Made by a program: the position numbers and the translations under genes. DNA of 64,000 nucleotides from Palsa-504 sp963839095 (GTDB lineage Bacteria > Actinomycetota > Actinomycetes > Streptosporangiales > Streptosporangiaceae), in NCBI GenBank assembly GCA_963839095.1, contig CAWIUF010000053.1, positions 434,001 to 498,000 of the forward strand, written 5' to 3'. The notes beneath the pieces are model-generated. The model ran no database searches. It was given only the letters and a program-made list of their open reading frames with translations, and had not been told where the DNA came from. Positions 51,973 through 60,614 of the stretch are shown here, one piece after another (position 1 is the first letter of the stretch; the number at the start of each line of letters is the position of its first letter).

Positions 51973-53514
51973 TCACTGGCGGGGGTCGATGAGCCCGTGC
52001 TCGAGCGCGAACAGGGTCGCGCCGGCCCGGGTGGACAGGCCCGTCTTGCGGTACAGCCGCTGGATGTGGTGGTCGCAGGTCTTCGGGGAGATCCCCAGCT
52101 GGCGGGCCACCTGCTTGGTGGCCATCCCGCGGGCGATGAGGCCGAGCACCTCGCACTCGCGCTCGGACAGCCCGGCCGGCCGCGGCTGGGGCACCTGCGG
52201 GCGGGGCTGGCCCGCCGCATCCAGGACCGCCCGCACCGCGTCCTGCGGAAGCCTGCCCGCCTGCGCTTCCTTGAGCAGCTCGTCGGCCGCGGCCTGCGGC
52301 GACAGGGCCTCCCGGTGCGCCCGCGGCTCCCGCATGGCCTGGTAGCAGTCCGCCGTGGCCAGCAGCCAGGCCGCGGGAGACAGGTCGGCGGCCCGGCTGC
52401 CCCGGTGGTAACCGGACCCGTCACAGCGCTCACCGTGGGATCCGGCCAGCCGTGCCAGCGGGCGCAGGGCCGGGCAGGCGTCCAGCACCCGCTCGCTGTG
52501 GTAGGCGTGCAGCCGCACCTGCTCGTGCTCACCCCGGCTGAGCGGGCCGGGCTTGCCCCACACGCCGACCGGGACCGCGACCCGCCCGATGTCGTGCACC
52601 AGCGCCGCCCGGCGCAGCGTGACCACCTCGGCGGCGGGCAGCCCGGCCACGTTGGCGGCCCGCTCGGCGAGATCCGCGACGCCGCGGGAATGACCGGTCG
52701 TCCACATGCTCTTGAGGTCGGCGAAATCCGCGATGGCCGACAGGCAGGCGTCCAGCCGGTCCTCCGTCACCGTCGGCTGCGGGCCTGGCTCGGCGGCCAT
52801 CGTGTCAGCCCAGACGGAGGGCGCGTCCAGGCCTTTGTAGGGTTCGTCCCCCAGGGCCAGGAAGGCCCGGGCCGCCTCCGGGTCCAGGCCCGACCCGGCC
52901 CGCCGGGAAATGGTCCGGCGGGCCAGCGCGATCCCGCCGTACTGGCAGGCCACGTCGGCGTCCTCGGCCACCTGCATGATCCGCACCGCCAGCGGGATCT
53001 GCGGGCCGCGCAGCTCGCCCGGCATGCCGTTGCCGTCCCACCGCTCGTACAGGTGCCGCAGTGAACGCTGGATCGGCTCGGACAGTCCCATCCGGGCGCC
53101 GAGGATGCGCGCGACGTCACAGTGGCCGGACGCCCACCGGCGGAACTCCGCGATGCCGCCAACGGCTGCCCGGGCGATCCGGGCCGCTCGCGTCAGCGGC
53201 GGGCTGCCCTGATGGGCGGTCCGCATCGCGGTGGTCATGAGCTCGAACATGGACCCGTGCGCCACCGTCAGCATCCGCGGCCGCGACACCATCTCGTCAC
53301 CGAAGAACCGCGCGTCGATCTCGCTCTCGGCCGTGCACCCGGCGAAGTGCAGCAGGCCGGTGTAGAACACGGTGACCTGGTCGTCCTCGGCCAGCCCCAT
53401 CGCCTGTGCCAGCCGCAGGGCGAGCAGGGCGGTACGCAGCCCGTGCTCCAGCGGCTGGCCCATCGACAGGTCGGTGGCCAGCGACAGCACCCCGACGGCT
53501 TCGGCCAGCCGCAA
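51973..53514 (-). CDS. Tandem HD/HD-GYP-like protein with C-terminal LuxR helix-turn-helix
   Basis: The protein is 513 aa. Two similar halves are seen. The first (GLRTALLALRLAQAM; VFYTGLLHFAGCTAES; LRHLYERWDGNGMPGELRG) has HF in place of HD and is probably inactive. The second has HSRGVADLAERAANVAGL, the metal pair ALVHDIGRVAVP, HAYHSERVL and SHGERCDGSGYHRGSRAADLS, close to HD-GYP phosphodiesterases. The LuxR domain (LSERECEVLGLIARGMATKQ then VARQLGISPKTCDHHI) is at the end. It may couple nucleotide hydrolysis to transcription. The 53514 start is TTG and uncertain. It lies 31 bases downstream of ispH. Confidence 0.82.
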   Translation of the reverse strand: MRLAEAVGVLSLATDLSMGQPLEHGLRTALLALRLAQAMGLAEDDQVTVFYTGLLHFAGCTAESEIDARFFGDEMVSRPRMLTVAHGSMFELMTTAMRTAHQGSPPLTRAARIARAAVGGIAEFRRWASGHCDVARILGARMGLSEPIQRSLRHLYERWDGNGMPGELRGPQIPLAVRIMQVAEDADVACQYGGIALARRTISRRAGSGLDPEAARAFLALGDEPYKGLDAPSVWADTMAAEPGPQPTVTEDRLDACLSAIADFADLKSMWTTGHSRGVADLAERAANVAGLPAAEVVTLRRAALVHDIGRVAVPVGVWGKPGPLSRGEHEQVRLHAYHSERVLDACPALRPLARLAGSHGERCDGSGYHRGSRAADLSPAAWLLATADCYQAMREPRAHREALSPQAAADELLKEAQAGRLPQDAVRAVLDAAGQPRPQVPQPRPAGLSERECEVLGLIARGMATKQVARQLGISPKTCDHHIQRLYRKTGLSTRAGATLFALEHGLIDPRQ

Positions 53515-53545
53515 CGGGGGGTTCGCGCTTACCTGTTCCGGCAGG

Positions 53546-54538
53546 TCAGCCTCCCTGGCGGGGCCCCGGCCCGGTGCGGGCGGCTCCGGTGCTGGCCGTG
53601 GGGCGCAGCTCGCGCGGGAGCGCGAAGGTCATGTGCTCCTCGACCGCCTCGACCTCTTCCACGTCGCCGAACCCGTGGTCGGCCAGCTTGCCGAGGACGG
53701 CGGCCACCAGTTCCTCCGGTACCGACGCCCCGCTGGTCACGCCGACGGTGGTCACGCCGTCCAGCCACCGCACGTCGACCTCGCCGGCGTCGTCGACCAG
53801 GTAGGCGGCCGGGGCACCGTAGTCCTTGGCCACCTCGACCAGCCGTACCGAGTTCGAGGAGTTGGGCGAGCCCACCACGATGACCAGGTCGGCCTGGCCG
53901 GCGATGGCCTTGACCGCGGCCTGGCGGTTCTGGGTGGCGTAGCAGATGTCGTCGCTGGGCGGGTCGAGCAGCGACGGGAAGCGCTCGCGCAGGGCGTTGA
54001 CGGTCTCGATCGTCTCGTCCACCGAGAGCGTCGTCTGGGACAGCCAGACCACCTTCGACGGGTCCCTGACCTCGACGTCGGCCGCCCCGGCGGTGCCGTC
54101 GACCAGGCGGACCCGGGACGGCGCCTCGCCGGCGGTGCCCACGACCTCCTCGTGCCCCTCGTGGCCGACCAGCAAGATGTCGTAGTCCTTGGCCGCGAAC
54201 CGGCGCGCCTCGTTGTGCACCTTGGTCACCAGCGGGCAGGTCGCGTCGATGGCGTGCAGGCCGCGTCGTTCGGCGTCGAGGCGGACCTCGGGCGCGATGC
54301 CGTGCGCGGAGAACACCACCACCGAACCGGTCGGCACCTCCTCGACCTCGGTGACGAAGATCGCGCCGCGCTTCTCCAGCGTGCTGACCACATGCGTGTT
54401 GTGTACTATCTGCCTGCGCACGTAGACCGGGGGGCCGTATTTCTCGAGCGCCATCTCGACCGCTTGCACCGCCCGGTCGACTCCGGCGCAGTAGCCGCGC
54501 GGCTTGGCGAGCAGGACCCGTCGCTGGCTCGAAGACAT
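53546..54538 (-). CDS. ispH: 4-hydroxy-3-methylbut-2-enyl diphosphate reductase
   Basis: The protein is 330 aa and catalyses the last step of the MEP isoprenoid pathway, forming IPP and DMAPP from HMBPP. Three conserved cysteines for the [4Fe-4S] cluster are in KPRGYCAGVDRAV, IDATCPLVTKVH and DDICYATQNRQAAV. HGIAPEVR, GHEGHEEVVGTAGE and SPNSSNSVRLVEVA are substrate-binding segments. ATG 54538 (MSSSQRRVLLAKPRGYC) was chosen; the open frame starts 18 codons earlier without support. It is divergent from the lipid-droplet protein/xseAB operon. Confidence 0.96.
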   Translation of the reverse strand: MSSSQRRVLLAKPRGYCAGVDRAVQAVEMALEKYGPPVYVRRQIVHNTHVVSTLEKRGAIFVTEVEEVPTGSVVVFSAHGIAPEVRLDAERRGLHAIDATCPLVTKVHNEARRFAAKDYDILLVGHEGHEEVVGTAGEAPSRVRLVDGTAGAADVEVRDPSKVVWLSQTTLSVDETIETVNALRERFPSLLDPPSDDICYATQNRQAAVKAIAGQADLVIVVGSPNSSNSVRLVEVAKDYGAPAAYLVDDAGEVDVRWLDGVTTVGVTSGASVPEELVAAVLGKLADHGFGDVEEVEAVEEHMTFALPRELRPTASTGAARTGPGPRQGG

Positions 54539-54749
54539 GACTCCATGGTAGGTGAGCACATCACGGGACAAGGCAGGCGTACCCTTCGCCACGGCGCAGG
54601 TCCTGCGACACTATTGCGACACACCGGGCGGAAGCGCGAAGATAACCCGTCAGGGAACACGCGCTGACTATCAGCGATGTACCGGCGCCCGCAGCCCGCC
54701 GAACCCGCGCGGCGCCACGTGTAATCCCGACTCCGAGGGAGAGTGTGAC

Positions 54750-55591
54750 ATGCGCGGACCGCAGGTCAGTGAACGTATAAAGGAAGCCCCGGCGCAGGCC
54801 CTGCGCGGCGTCTTCGCCGGCATCGGGCAGCTGCTGCTGATCACCGACAAGCTCCGGCACAAGACCCCCGCGCCCGAGGACGGGCCGCGCGCCCGCACGC
54901 CCGAGACGGCAGCGGCGATCACTGACGCGCCTGTCACCAGCCCGGCCGGATCGCCCCAGGACACCGCCACGGCGACCGCGGTCCGGCCGGCTGCCGCGGA
55001 GCCGCGGCCAGGTGGTCACGCCGCCAGCGCCCGGCTAAGCCCGCCGCGCGGCGCACCGCCGCGCCGCGGCAGCCCGCCGCGAGCGGCCACGGCCCGGCGG
55101 GCGACGGCCAAGCCGGCCGCGGACCCGGGGCCGGCGGCAGCCAAGCCGCCCAAGCGGCAGAGCACCAGGAACTTCGACAAGACCGGCAACGTGCGGCTGC
55201 TGGCCGACGAGGCGGACAGCGCCGCGGTGGCGGAGCCGGCCACGGTAGAGCGGCCGCGGTGGCGGAGCCGATCGCGGCTGAGCCCATTGCCACGCCTGAG
55301 CCCATCGCCACGTTCGAGCCGGCGGTGGTGGCTGAGCCGGTGGCCGCGCCCGAGCCGGTGATCGTATCCGAGACCGCCGCCCCGGAGCCCGTGGCCGCGC
55401 CCGAGCCCATGGCCGCGCCGCCGCTGCCCAACTATGACGCGCTGACCGTGGCGTCGCTCCGGGCCCGGCTCCGGAACCTGGACGTCGCGCAGGTCAGGCA
55501 GCTCGCGGAGTACGAGCGGGCGCATGCCGGACGGGCCGAGGTGCTGGGCATGTACGAGCGCCGGATCGCCAAGCTGGAGGCAGAAGCTTAA
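54750..55591 (+). CDS. Lipid-droplet-associated protein homologue, one frameshift
   Basis: ATG 54750 follows GAGGGAGAG. MRGPQVSERIKEAPAQALRGVFAGIGQLLLITDKLR is an amphipathic, partly hydrophobic helix like that of the Rhodococcus lipid-droplet protein encoded beside xseA. A long Ala/Pro/Arg-rich linker follows. A missing base near 55240-55258 leads to a Glu/Pro/Ala repeat region (EPIAAEPIATPEPIAT) and a C-terminal helical motif, LPNYDALTVASLRARLRNLD, which resembles a SAP-like or Rho N-terminal helix pair. The corrected length is 280 aa. It is co-transcribed with xseA, which starts one base after the stop. Confidence 0.7.
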
Positions 55592-55592
55592 G

Positions 55593-56810
55593 GTGGCGCT
55601 GGACACCTCGGCCGAATCGCCCGTCCCCGTCCGGACCGTACTGCAGCTGGTCGGCGGGTGGATCGGCAAGCTCGGCCGGGTCTGGGTCGAGGGGCAGATC
55701 GCCGAGCTCGCGGTACGCGGCAGCACGGTGTTCCTGACCCTGCGCGATCCGGTCGCGGCCGTGTCGGCGCGGGTCATCTGCTCCCGGCAGGTATTCGACG
55801 CGGCCCAGCCGCCGCCCGCCGACGGGGCCCGGGTGGTCATCTTCGCCCGGCCGGACTTCAACGCCAACCGGGGCTCGTTCGCGCTCACCGCGCTGGAGAT
55901 CCGGGCCGTCGGCGTGGGTGAGCTGCTGGCCCGGCTGGAGCGGCTGCGCCGCGAGCTGATCTCGGAAGGGCTTTTTTCGGCCGAACGGAAACGGCCGATC
56001 CCCTTCCTGCCGGGTGTCATCGGACTCATCTGCGGGCGTGATTCCGCGGCCCAGCGGGACGTCCAGCAGAACGCCGGGCGGCGCTGGCCGGCCGTCCGCT
56101 TCCGGGTCGAGCAGGTGGCGGTGCAGGGGTCGTACGCGGCCGGCGAGGTCATCGACGCGCTGCACCGCCTCGATGCCGACCCCGAGGTCGACGTGATCGT
56201 GATCGCGCGGGGCGGCGGCTCGCTCGAGGACCTGCTCCCGTTCTCCGACGAGTCCCTGATCCGGGCGGTGGCGGCGTGCCGGACCCCGGTGGTCAGCGCG
56301 ATCGGGCACGAGCAGGACACGCCGCTGCTCGACTACGTGGCGGACGTGCGCGCGTCCACCCCGACGGACGCGGCCAAGCGGGTGGTGCCCGACGTGGCCG
56401 AGCAGGTCGCGCTGATCACCCAGCTGCGCGGCCGGGCCCGTCGCAGCATGACCGGCTGGCTCGACCGCGAGACCGCCTGGCTGGCGGGGATCAAGTCACG
56501 GCCCGCGCTGGCCGACCCGGTCCGCGAGATCGAGCGCCAGGCCGAACGGGTGGACGCGCTGCTGCAGCGGTCCCGGATGTCGCTGACCGCGAGCCTGGCC
56601 CGGGCCAGCGACGACGTGACGCACACCCGGGCCCGGCTGCTCGCCCTGTCGCCCGCGTCCACGCTGCGCCGCGGCTACGCGATCGTGCAGCACCACAACG
56701 ACGGCGTGGTCCGCGGCGCGGCCGAGGTGAAGGCGGGTGAGCTCCTGACCGTCCGGTTCGCCGAGGATCAGCTCACCGTACGGGCCGGCGATGACAGTGG
56801 CGGCGGATAG
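55593..56810 (+). CDS. xseA: Exodeoxyribonuclease VII large subunit
   Basis: The protein is 405 aa. An N-terminal OB fold (GRVWVEGQIAELAVRGSTVF; GARVVIFARPDF) is followed by the catalytic domain: PFLPGVIGLICGRDSAAQRDV, VIVIARGGGSLEDLLPFSDE and VVSAIGHEQDTPLLDYVADVRASTPTDAA. The C-terminal coiled coil ends LRRGYAIVQ. The enzyme degrades single-stranded DNA in mismatch and crosslink repair. GTG 55593 starts directly after the preceding TAA; GGAGG lies about 12 bases upstream. xseB follows. Confidence 0.95.
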   Translation: MALDTSAESPVPVRTVLQLVGGWIGKLGRVWVEGQIAELAVRGSTVFLTLRDPVAAVSARVICSRQVFDAAQPPPADGARVVIFARPDFNANRGSFALTALEIRAVGVGELLARLERLRRELISEGLFSAERKRPIPFLPGVIGLICGRDSAAQRDVQQNAGRRWPAVRFRVEQVAVQGSYAAGEVIDALHRLDADPEVDVIVIARGGGSLEDLLPFSDESLIRAVAACRTPVVSAIGHEQDTPLLDYVADVRASTPTDAAKRVVPDVAEQVALITQLRGRARRSMTGWLDRETAWLAGIKSRPALADPVREIERQAERVDALLQRSRMSLTASLARASDDVTHTRARLLALSPASTLRRGYAIVQHHNDGVVRGAAEVKAGELLTVRFAEDQLTVRAGDDSGGG

Positions 56811-56820
56811 GGTTAGCGGC

Positions 56821-57108
56821 GTGGCAGACGGCGGCGCGAAGGCGGAGACGAAGACCCCCAAGGGGGCGGCCGGAACCCCGCAGGAGACGCTTACCTACGA
56901 GCAGGCCAGGGACAAGCTGGCCGCGGTGGTCAAGCGCCTCGAGGCGGGCGGCCTGACCCTGGAACAGTCGCTCGAGCTGTGGGAACGCGGCGAGCGGCTC
57001 GCCACGGTGTGCGGGGAGTGGCTGGACGGCGCGCGGGCCAGGCTGGCCGCGGCCATGGCCACCCGGGAACCTGACCAGGCCGAGTCCGAGGACGATACGC
57101 CCTTCTGA
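56821..57108 (+). CDS. xseB: Exodeoxyribonuclease VII small subunit
   Basis: The protein is 95 aa from GTG 56821. LTYEQARDKLAAVVKRLEAGGLTLEQSLELWERGERLATVC is the whole XseB helical domain that coats the XseA coiled coil. An ATG at 56791, overlapping the xseA end, is an alternative start. It is 10 bases after xseA. Confidence 0.93.
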   Translation: MADGGAKAETKTPKGAAGTPQETLTYEQARDKLAAVVKRLEAGGLTLEQSLELWERGERLATVCGEWLDGARARLAAAMATREPDQAESEDDTPF

Positions 57109-57159
57109 GCTCCTCCTACCAGGGCGTTTGCCCCGCGTCTGCGTGGGCAGCCGCCAGGT

Positions 57160-58299
57160 ATGAACCCGGCCGAGAAGGCGATCAGGGCGGTTGACGCCGG
57201 CCAGCAGCGGTTCACGCCCACGGCCTTCGTCTTCGGGGTGATCAAGAAGTACGGCGACGACAACGGCGGCGTGCTGGCTTCCAACCTCGCCTACTCGGCG
57301 TTCGTGTCGATCTTCCCCCTGCTGCTCATCCTGACGACCATTCTCGGCCTGGTCGCCTCGGTCAACCCGTCGGTGCGGACGCAGGTCCTGCACGCGGTGT
57401 CGGGCCAGGTACCGGCCATCGGCGACACCCTGACCAAGAACGTGAAGGTGCTCAAGCGATCGAGCATCATCGGGCTGATCATCGGGTTCGCCGGGCTGAT
57501 CTGGGGCGCGACCGGCCTGGCCCAGTCGGGCCTGTTCACCATGGAGCAGGTCTGGAACCTGCCCGGGCCCGCCCGCCCCGGGTTCGTCCCGCGGCTGGGG
57601 CGCGCCGGGCTGTTCATCGCCCTGCTCGGCGGCGGCGTGATCGTCACGACCGGGCTGGCCAGCCTCAACACCTACGTGTTCAAGGGCTTCTGGGCGGTGG
57701 TCCCGACCGAGGTGCTGGCCGCGGCCTTCAACGCCGGGATGTACATCGGCGCGTTCCGCGTGCTGACCCCCAAGGGCGTGCCGACCCGCCGGCTGCTGCC
57801 CGGCGCGATCACCGGCGGAATCTTGTGGACGGTGCTGCAGGTGCTGGGCAGCTGGCTGGTGCACCACTACCTGCACAGCGACTCGGTGTACGGCGTTTTC
57901 GGCATCGTGCTCGGCCTGCTGGCCTGGATCTACCTCGCGGTGCAGGTCACCGTGTACGCCGCCGAGATCAACGTGGTGCTGACCCGGCGGCTGTGGCCGC
58001 GGAGCATCGTCCAGCCGCCGCTGACCGAGGCCGACCGGGCCAGCATGGCCCTGCAGGCGCTGCAGAACCAGCGGCGGCCCGAGCAGCACGTCGAGGTGAC
58101 CTTCAACGACCGCGAGCCGTCCGCGCCCGAGCCGGATCAGCCCGGGCCGGCCCAGGTTCCGCGCACGCCGGACGAGGTATCTCCGCCCGCCGAGGACCCT
58201 GCTGAGGACCGCGCCGAGGATCGTGCCGACGCCGAGGTAACGGTGCCGGAGCCGCGGGCCGAAGCGGAATCAGCGCCCGAGCGTGACCGGGCGCAGTGA
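57160..58299 (+). CDS. YihY/BrkB family inner-membrane protein
   Basis: The protein is 379 aa with six to seven membrane helices. NLAYSAFVSIFPLLLILTTILGL, IIGFAGLIWGATGLAQSGLF, LLPGAITGGILWTVLQVLGSWLVHHYLH and YGVFGIVLGLLAWIYLAVQVTVYAAEINVV match the family, including the conserved AYSAFVSIFPLLL and YAAEIN. The last 100 residues are a disordered acidic Glu/Pro tail. Once called ribonuclease BN in error, its true function is unknown. It ends 30 bases inside the convergent DUF4245 gene. Confidence 0.9.
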   Translation: MNPAEKAIRAVDAGQQRFTPTAFVFGVIKKYGDDNGGVLASNLAYSAFVSIFPLLLILTTILGLVASVNPSVRTQVLHAVSGQVPAIGDTLTKNVKVLKRSSIIGLIIGFAGLIWGATGLAQSGLFTMEQVWNLPGPARPGFVPRLGRAGLFIALLGGGVIVTTGLASLNTYVFKGFWAVVPTEVLAAAFNAGMYIGAFRVLTPKGVPTRRLLPGAITGGILWTVLQVLGSWLVHHYLHSDSVYGVFGIVLGLLAWIYLAVQVTVYAAEINVVLTRRLWPRSIVQPPLTEADRASMALQALQNQRRPEQHVEVTFNDREPSAPEPDQPGPAQVPRTPDEVSPPAEDPAEDRAEDRADAEVTVPEPRAEAESAPERDRAQ

Positions 58300-58818
58300 G
58301 GCAGCCAGCAGGCGCAGGTCGGCCCAGGTGGCGTTGCCGGTGACCACGACGGTGAACCCGGCCGGGCTGGTGGCGTACAGCGACCGCTGTCCCCGGGCCG
58401 GGGCGGCACTGAAGGTCCAGGCCTGCCCGCCGAGACGCGGGAGGGATGGCGGGGCAGGCGGGAGCACCGTTCCGTTGTTGGTCATCCGGCGGACGAACGA
58501 GACGGGACTGGAGTTGCTCTCCTCGAGCGAGGCCAGCGTCCCGGCCGGGGTCATGAAGTCGAGGGCCCAGGTGACGGTGCCGGTGCCCGCGGCCCCGCCC
58601 GTGGTCAGGCCGGAGCCGACCGGCTGCCAGGACGGCGGCAGGCCGGCCGGGGCGACGGCCGGGTACGGCGCCAGCCGGGTCAGCGCGGCCAGGTCGCCGT
58701 GATAGCTGATGGTGACGGGCTCGGCGGCGTGCGGGGCCGGGATCGCCACCACGAGGACCGCGGCGCCCAGCACGCAGCCCAGGGCGGCGAGGCCGCCGCG
58801 CAGCACCTGGTTCAGCAC
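58270..58818 (-). CDS. DUF4245 family membrane-anchored protein
   Basis: The protein is 182 aa. One N-terminal membrane helix (GGLAALGCVLGAAVLVVAIP) precedes an extracytoplasmic domain with YPAVAPAGLPPSWQPVGSGL, TWALDFMTPAGTLASLEES and ATWADLRLLAASLRPV. This is the DUF4245 pattern, and the place divergent from glpX is its usual neighbourhood. No function is known. Confidence 0.85.
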   Translation of the reverse strand: MLNQVLRGGLAALGCVLGAAVLVVAIPAPHAAEPVTISYHGDLAALTRLAPYPAVAPAGLPPSWQPVGSGLTTGGAAGTGTVTWALDFMTPAGTLASLEESNSSPVSFVRRMTNNGTVLPPAPPSLPRLGGQAWTFSAAPARGQRSLYATSPAGFTVVVTGNATWADLRLLAASLRPVTLGR

Positions 58819-58924
58819 AGCTCAGGTTAGCCCTGGCTGGTTAACACTGGGCACGGGGTGGGCAGGGGACGCTCCGGCGCCGCTACATAGGATCTACCAG
58901 ACGGCCAGCGGAAGGACACCACCC

Positions 58925-59941
58925 ATGACCGCGGAGCAGGCAGCCCACGAGCCAGCCAGTCACGCCCCCGACCGTAACCTGGCCCTCGAGCTCACCCGGG
59001 TGACCGAGGCCGCGTCGATGGCCGCCGCCCGCTGGGTGGGCCGGGGCGACAAGAACGGGGCCGACGGGGCCGCCGTGAACGCGATGCGACTGCTGATCAA
59101 CTCGGTGTCGATGCGCGGCGTGGTGGTCATCGGCGAGGGCGAGAAGGACAACGCGCCGATGCTGTTCAACGGCGAGGAAGTCGGGGACGGCACCGGGCCG
59201 GCCTGCGACGTCGCGGTCGACCCGATCGACGGGACCCGGCTGTGCGCCAACGGGATGCCGAACGCGATCTCGGTCCTGGCCGTGTCCGACCGCGGCTCGA
59301 TGTACGACCCGTCGGCCGTGTTCTACATGAACAAGCTGGCCACCGGCCCGGAGGCGGCGGGCATGGTGGACATCACCGCGCCCCCGGCCGCCAACATCGC
59401 CGCCGTGGCCCGGGCCAAGGCCTGCGGCCCGCAGGACGTCACCGTGGTCATCCTGGACCGGCCCCGGCACGAGAAGCTGATCGCGCAGGTCCGGGAGACC
59501 GGCGCCCGGATCCACCTGATCACCGACGGCGACGTGGCCGGCGCGATCATGGCGGCCCGCCAGGGCACCGGCATCGACCTGCTGCTCGGCACTGGCGGCA
59601 CGCCCGAGGCGATCATCGCCGCCTGCGCGCTCAAGTGCCTGGGCGGGGTCATCCAGGGCCAGCTCGCGCCGCGCGACGACGAGGAACGGCAGAAGGCCAT
59701 CGACGCCGGGCACGACCTGGACCGCGTGCTCACCACCGACGACCTGGTGTCCTCGGACGACGTGTTCTTCGCCGCCACCGGGATCACCGACGGCGAGCTG
59801 ATGGCCGGGGTCAGGTACAAGGCCGGCGGGGCGACCACGCACTCGCTGGTCATGCGGTCCCGGTCGGGCACCATCCGCCGCATCGAGAGCGAGCACCAGC
59901 TATGGAAGCTGCGCGCTTACTCTTCCGTCAACTTCGGCTGA
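58925..59941 (+). CDS. glpX: Class II fructose-1,6-bisphosphatase
   Basis: The protein is 338 aa and needed for gluconeogenesis in actinomycetes, which lack class I enzymes. VIGEGEKDNAPMLFNGE and AVDPIDGTRLCANG bind metals and phosphate; LLLGTGGTPEAIIAACALKC and the C-terminal GATTHSLVMRSRSGTIRRIE fit the GlpX/SuhB-like superfamily. ATG 58925 (MTAEQAAHEP) follows GGAAGG. The frame is open upstream but not supported. Confidence 0.95.
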   Translation: MTAEQAAHEPASHAPDRNLALELTRVTEAASMAAARWVGRGDKNGADGAAVNAMRLLINSVSMRGVVVIGEGEKDNAPMLFNGEEVGDGTGPACDVAVDPIDGTRLCANGMPNAISVLAVSDRGSMYDPSAVFYMNKLATGPEAAGMVDITAPPAANIAAVARAKACGPQDVTVVILDRPRHEKLIAQVRETGARIHLITDGDVAGAIMAARQGTGIDLLLGTGGTPEAIIAACALKCLGGVIQGQLAPRDDEERQKAIDAGHDLDRVLTTDDLVSSDDVFFAATGITDGELMAGVRYKAGGATTHSLVMRSRSGTIRRIESEHQLWKLRAYSSVNFG

Positions 59942-59951
59942 AGGCTCCGGG

Positions 59952-60536
59952 TCAATTTCGGCTGAACAGGCGGAACCGGCGGCTCTTCGGCGGGGTACGG
60001 ACGGCTACCTCGCCGCCGAGCACCAGGGCCTTGACCTCGATCACCGGGTCGCCCGGCCACAGCGGCGGCGGGGTGCTGCCGCGCTTGCGGCCGAGCACCA
60101 TGTGCCCGCTGACGATCACCGACACCCCGTCCGGGACGATCAGCCGGAGCCGGCCGCCGAACACCGTCGCGAAGACCTGGACCCGGCTGGACTGCAGGAT
60201 GGCCTGCGTGAAGTCGACCTCGACCTCACCGAACATGGCCGTCACGGTCATGTTCTCCGGCACCACCCAGCGGCCGTCCCGGCGGGCCGGGCCGAAGATC
60301 CCGGCGACCACCTTGCCGCCGTCCAGGCGCACCGGCTGCGCGGACGGGACCGCGAGATCCGTCGTCAGCCCGGCCAGCTCGCCCAGCGTCCGGGCCGCGA
60401 AGGCGCGCTGCACCCGGTCGGCATGCTCGTCCGCGGTCAGCCGCCCGTCGGTCATCGCGTCGCCGAGCAGGGCCACCACGCGATCCCGGTCCGTATCGGA
60501 GGCGCGCAGGTCACGGGGCGAAGGCCGGGGGCTCAT
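59952..60536 (-). CDS. DUF1707 (SHOCT-like) protein with LiaF-like C-terminal domain
   Basis: The protein is 194 aa. The N-terminal DUF1707 motif is DLRASDTDRDRVVALLGDAMTDGRLTADEHADRV. The C-terminal part (VTAMFGEVEVDF, VQVFATVFGGRLRLIVPDGV, EVKALVLGGEVAVRTP) is a beta-helix-like repeat as in LiaF cell-wall stress proteins. There is no membrane helix. Its role is unknown but probably linked to envelope stress. It converges on glpX and is divergent from the glutamine-synthetase-like gene. Confidence 0.88.
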   Translation of the reverse strand: MSPRPSPRDLRASDTDRDRVVALLGDAMTDGRLTADEHADRVQRAFAARTLGELAGLTTDLAVPSAQPVRLDGGKVVAGIFGPARRDGRWVVPENMTVTAMFGEVEVDFTQAILQSSRVQVFATVFGGRLRLIVPDGVSVIVSGHMVLGRKRGSTPPPLWPGDPVIEVKALVLGGEVAVRTPPKSRRFRLFSRN

Positions 60537-60614
60537 GTCTCAATTATCGACCCTGGCGAGCATGTTGACGGTCCGCTGTACGACGAGCCGTCCGGACATG
60601 CTACCCATGGGGGC

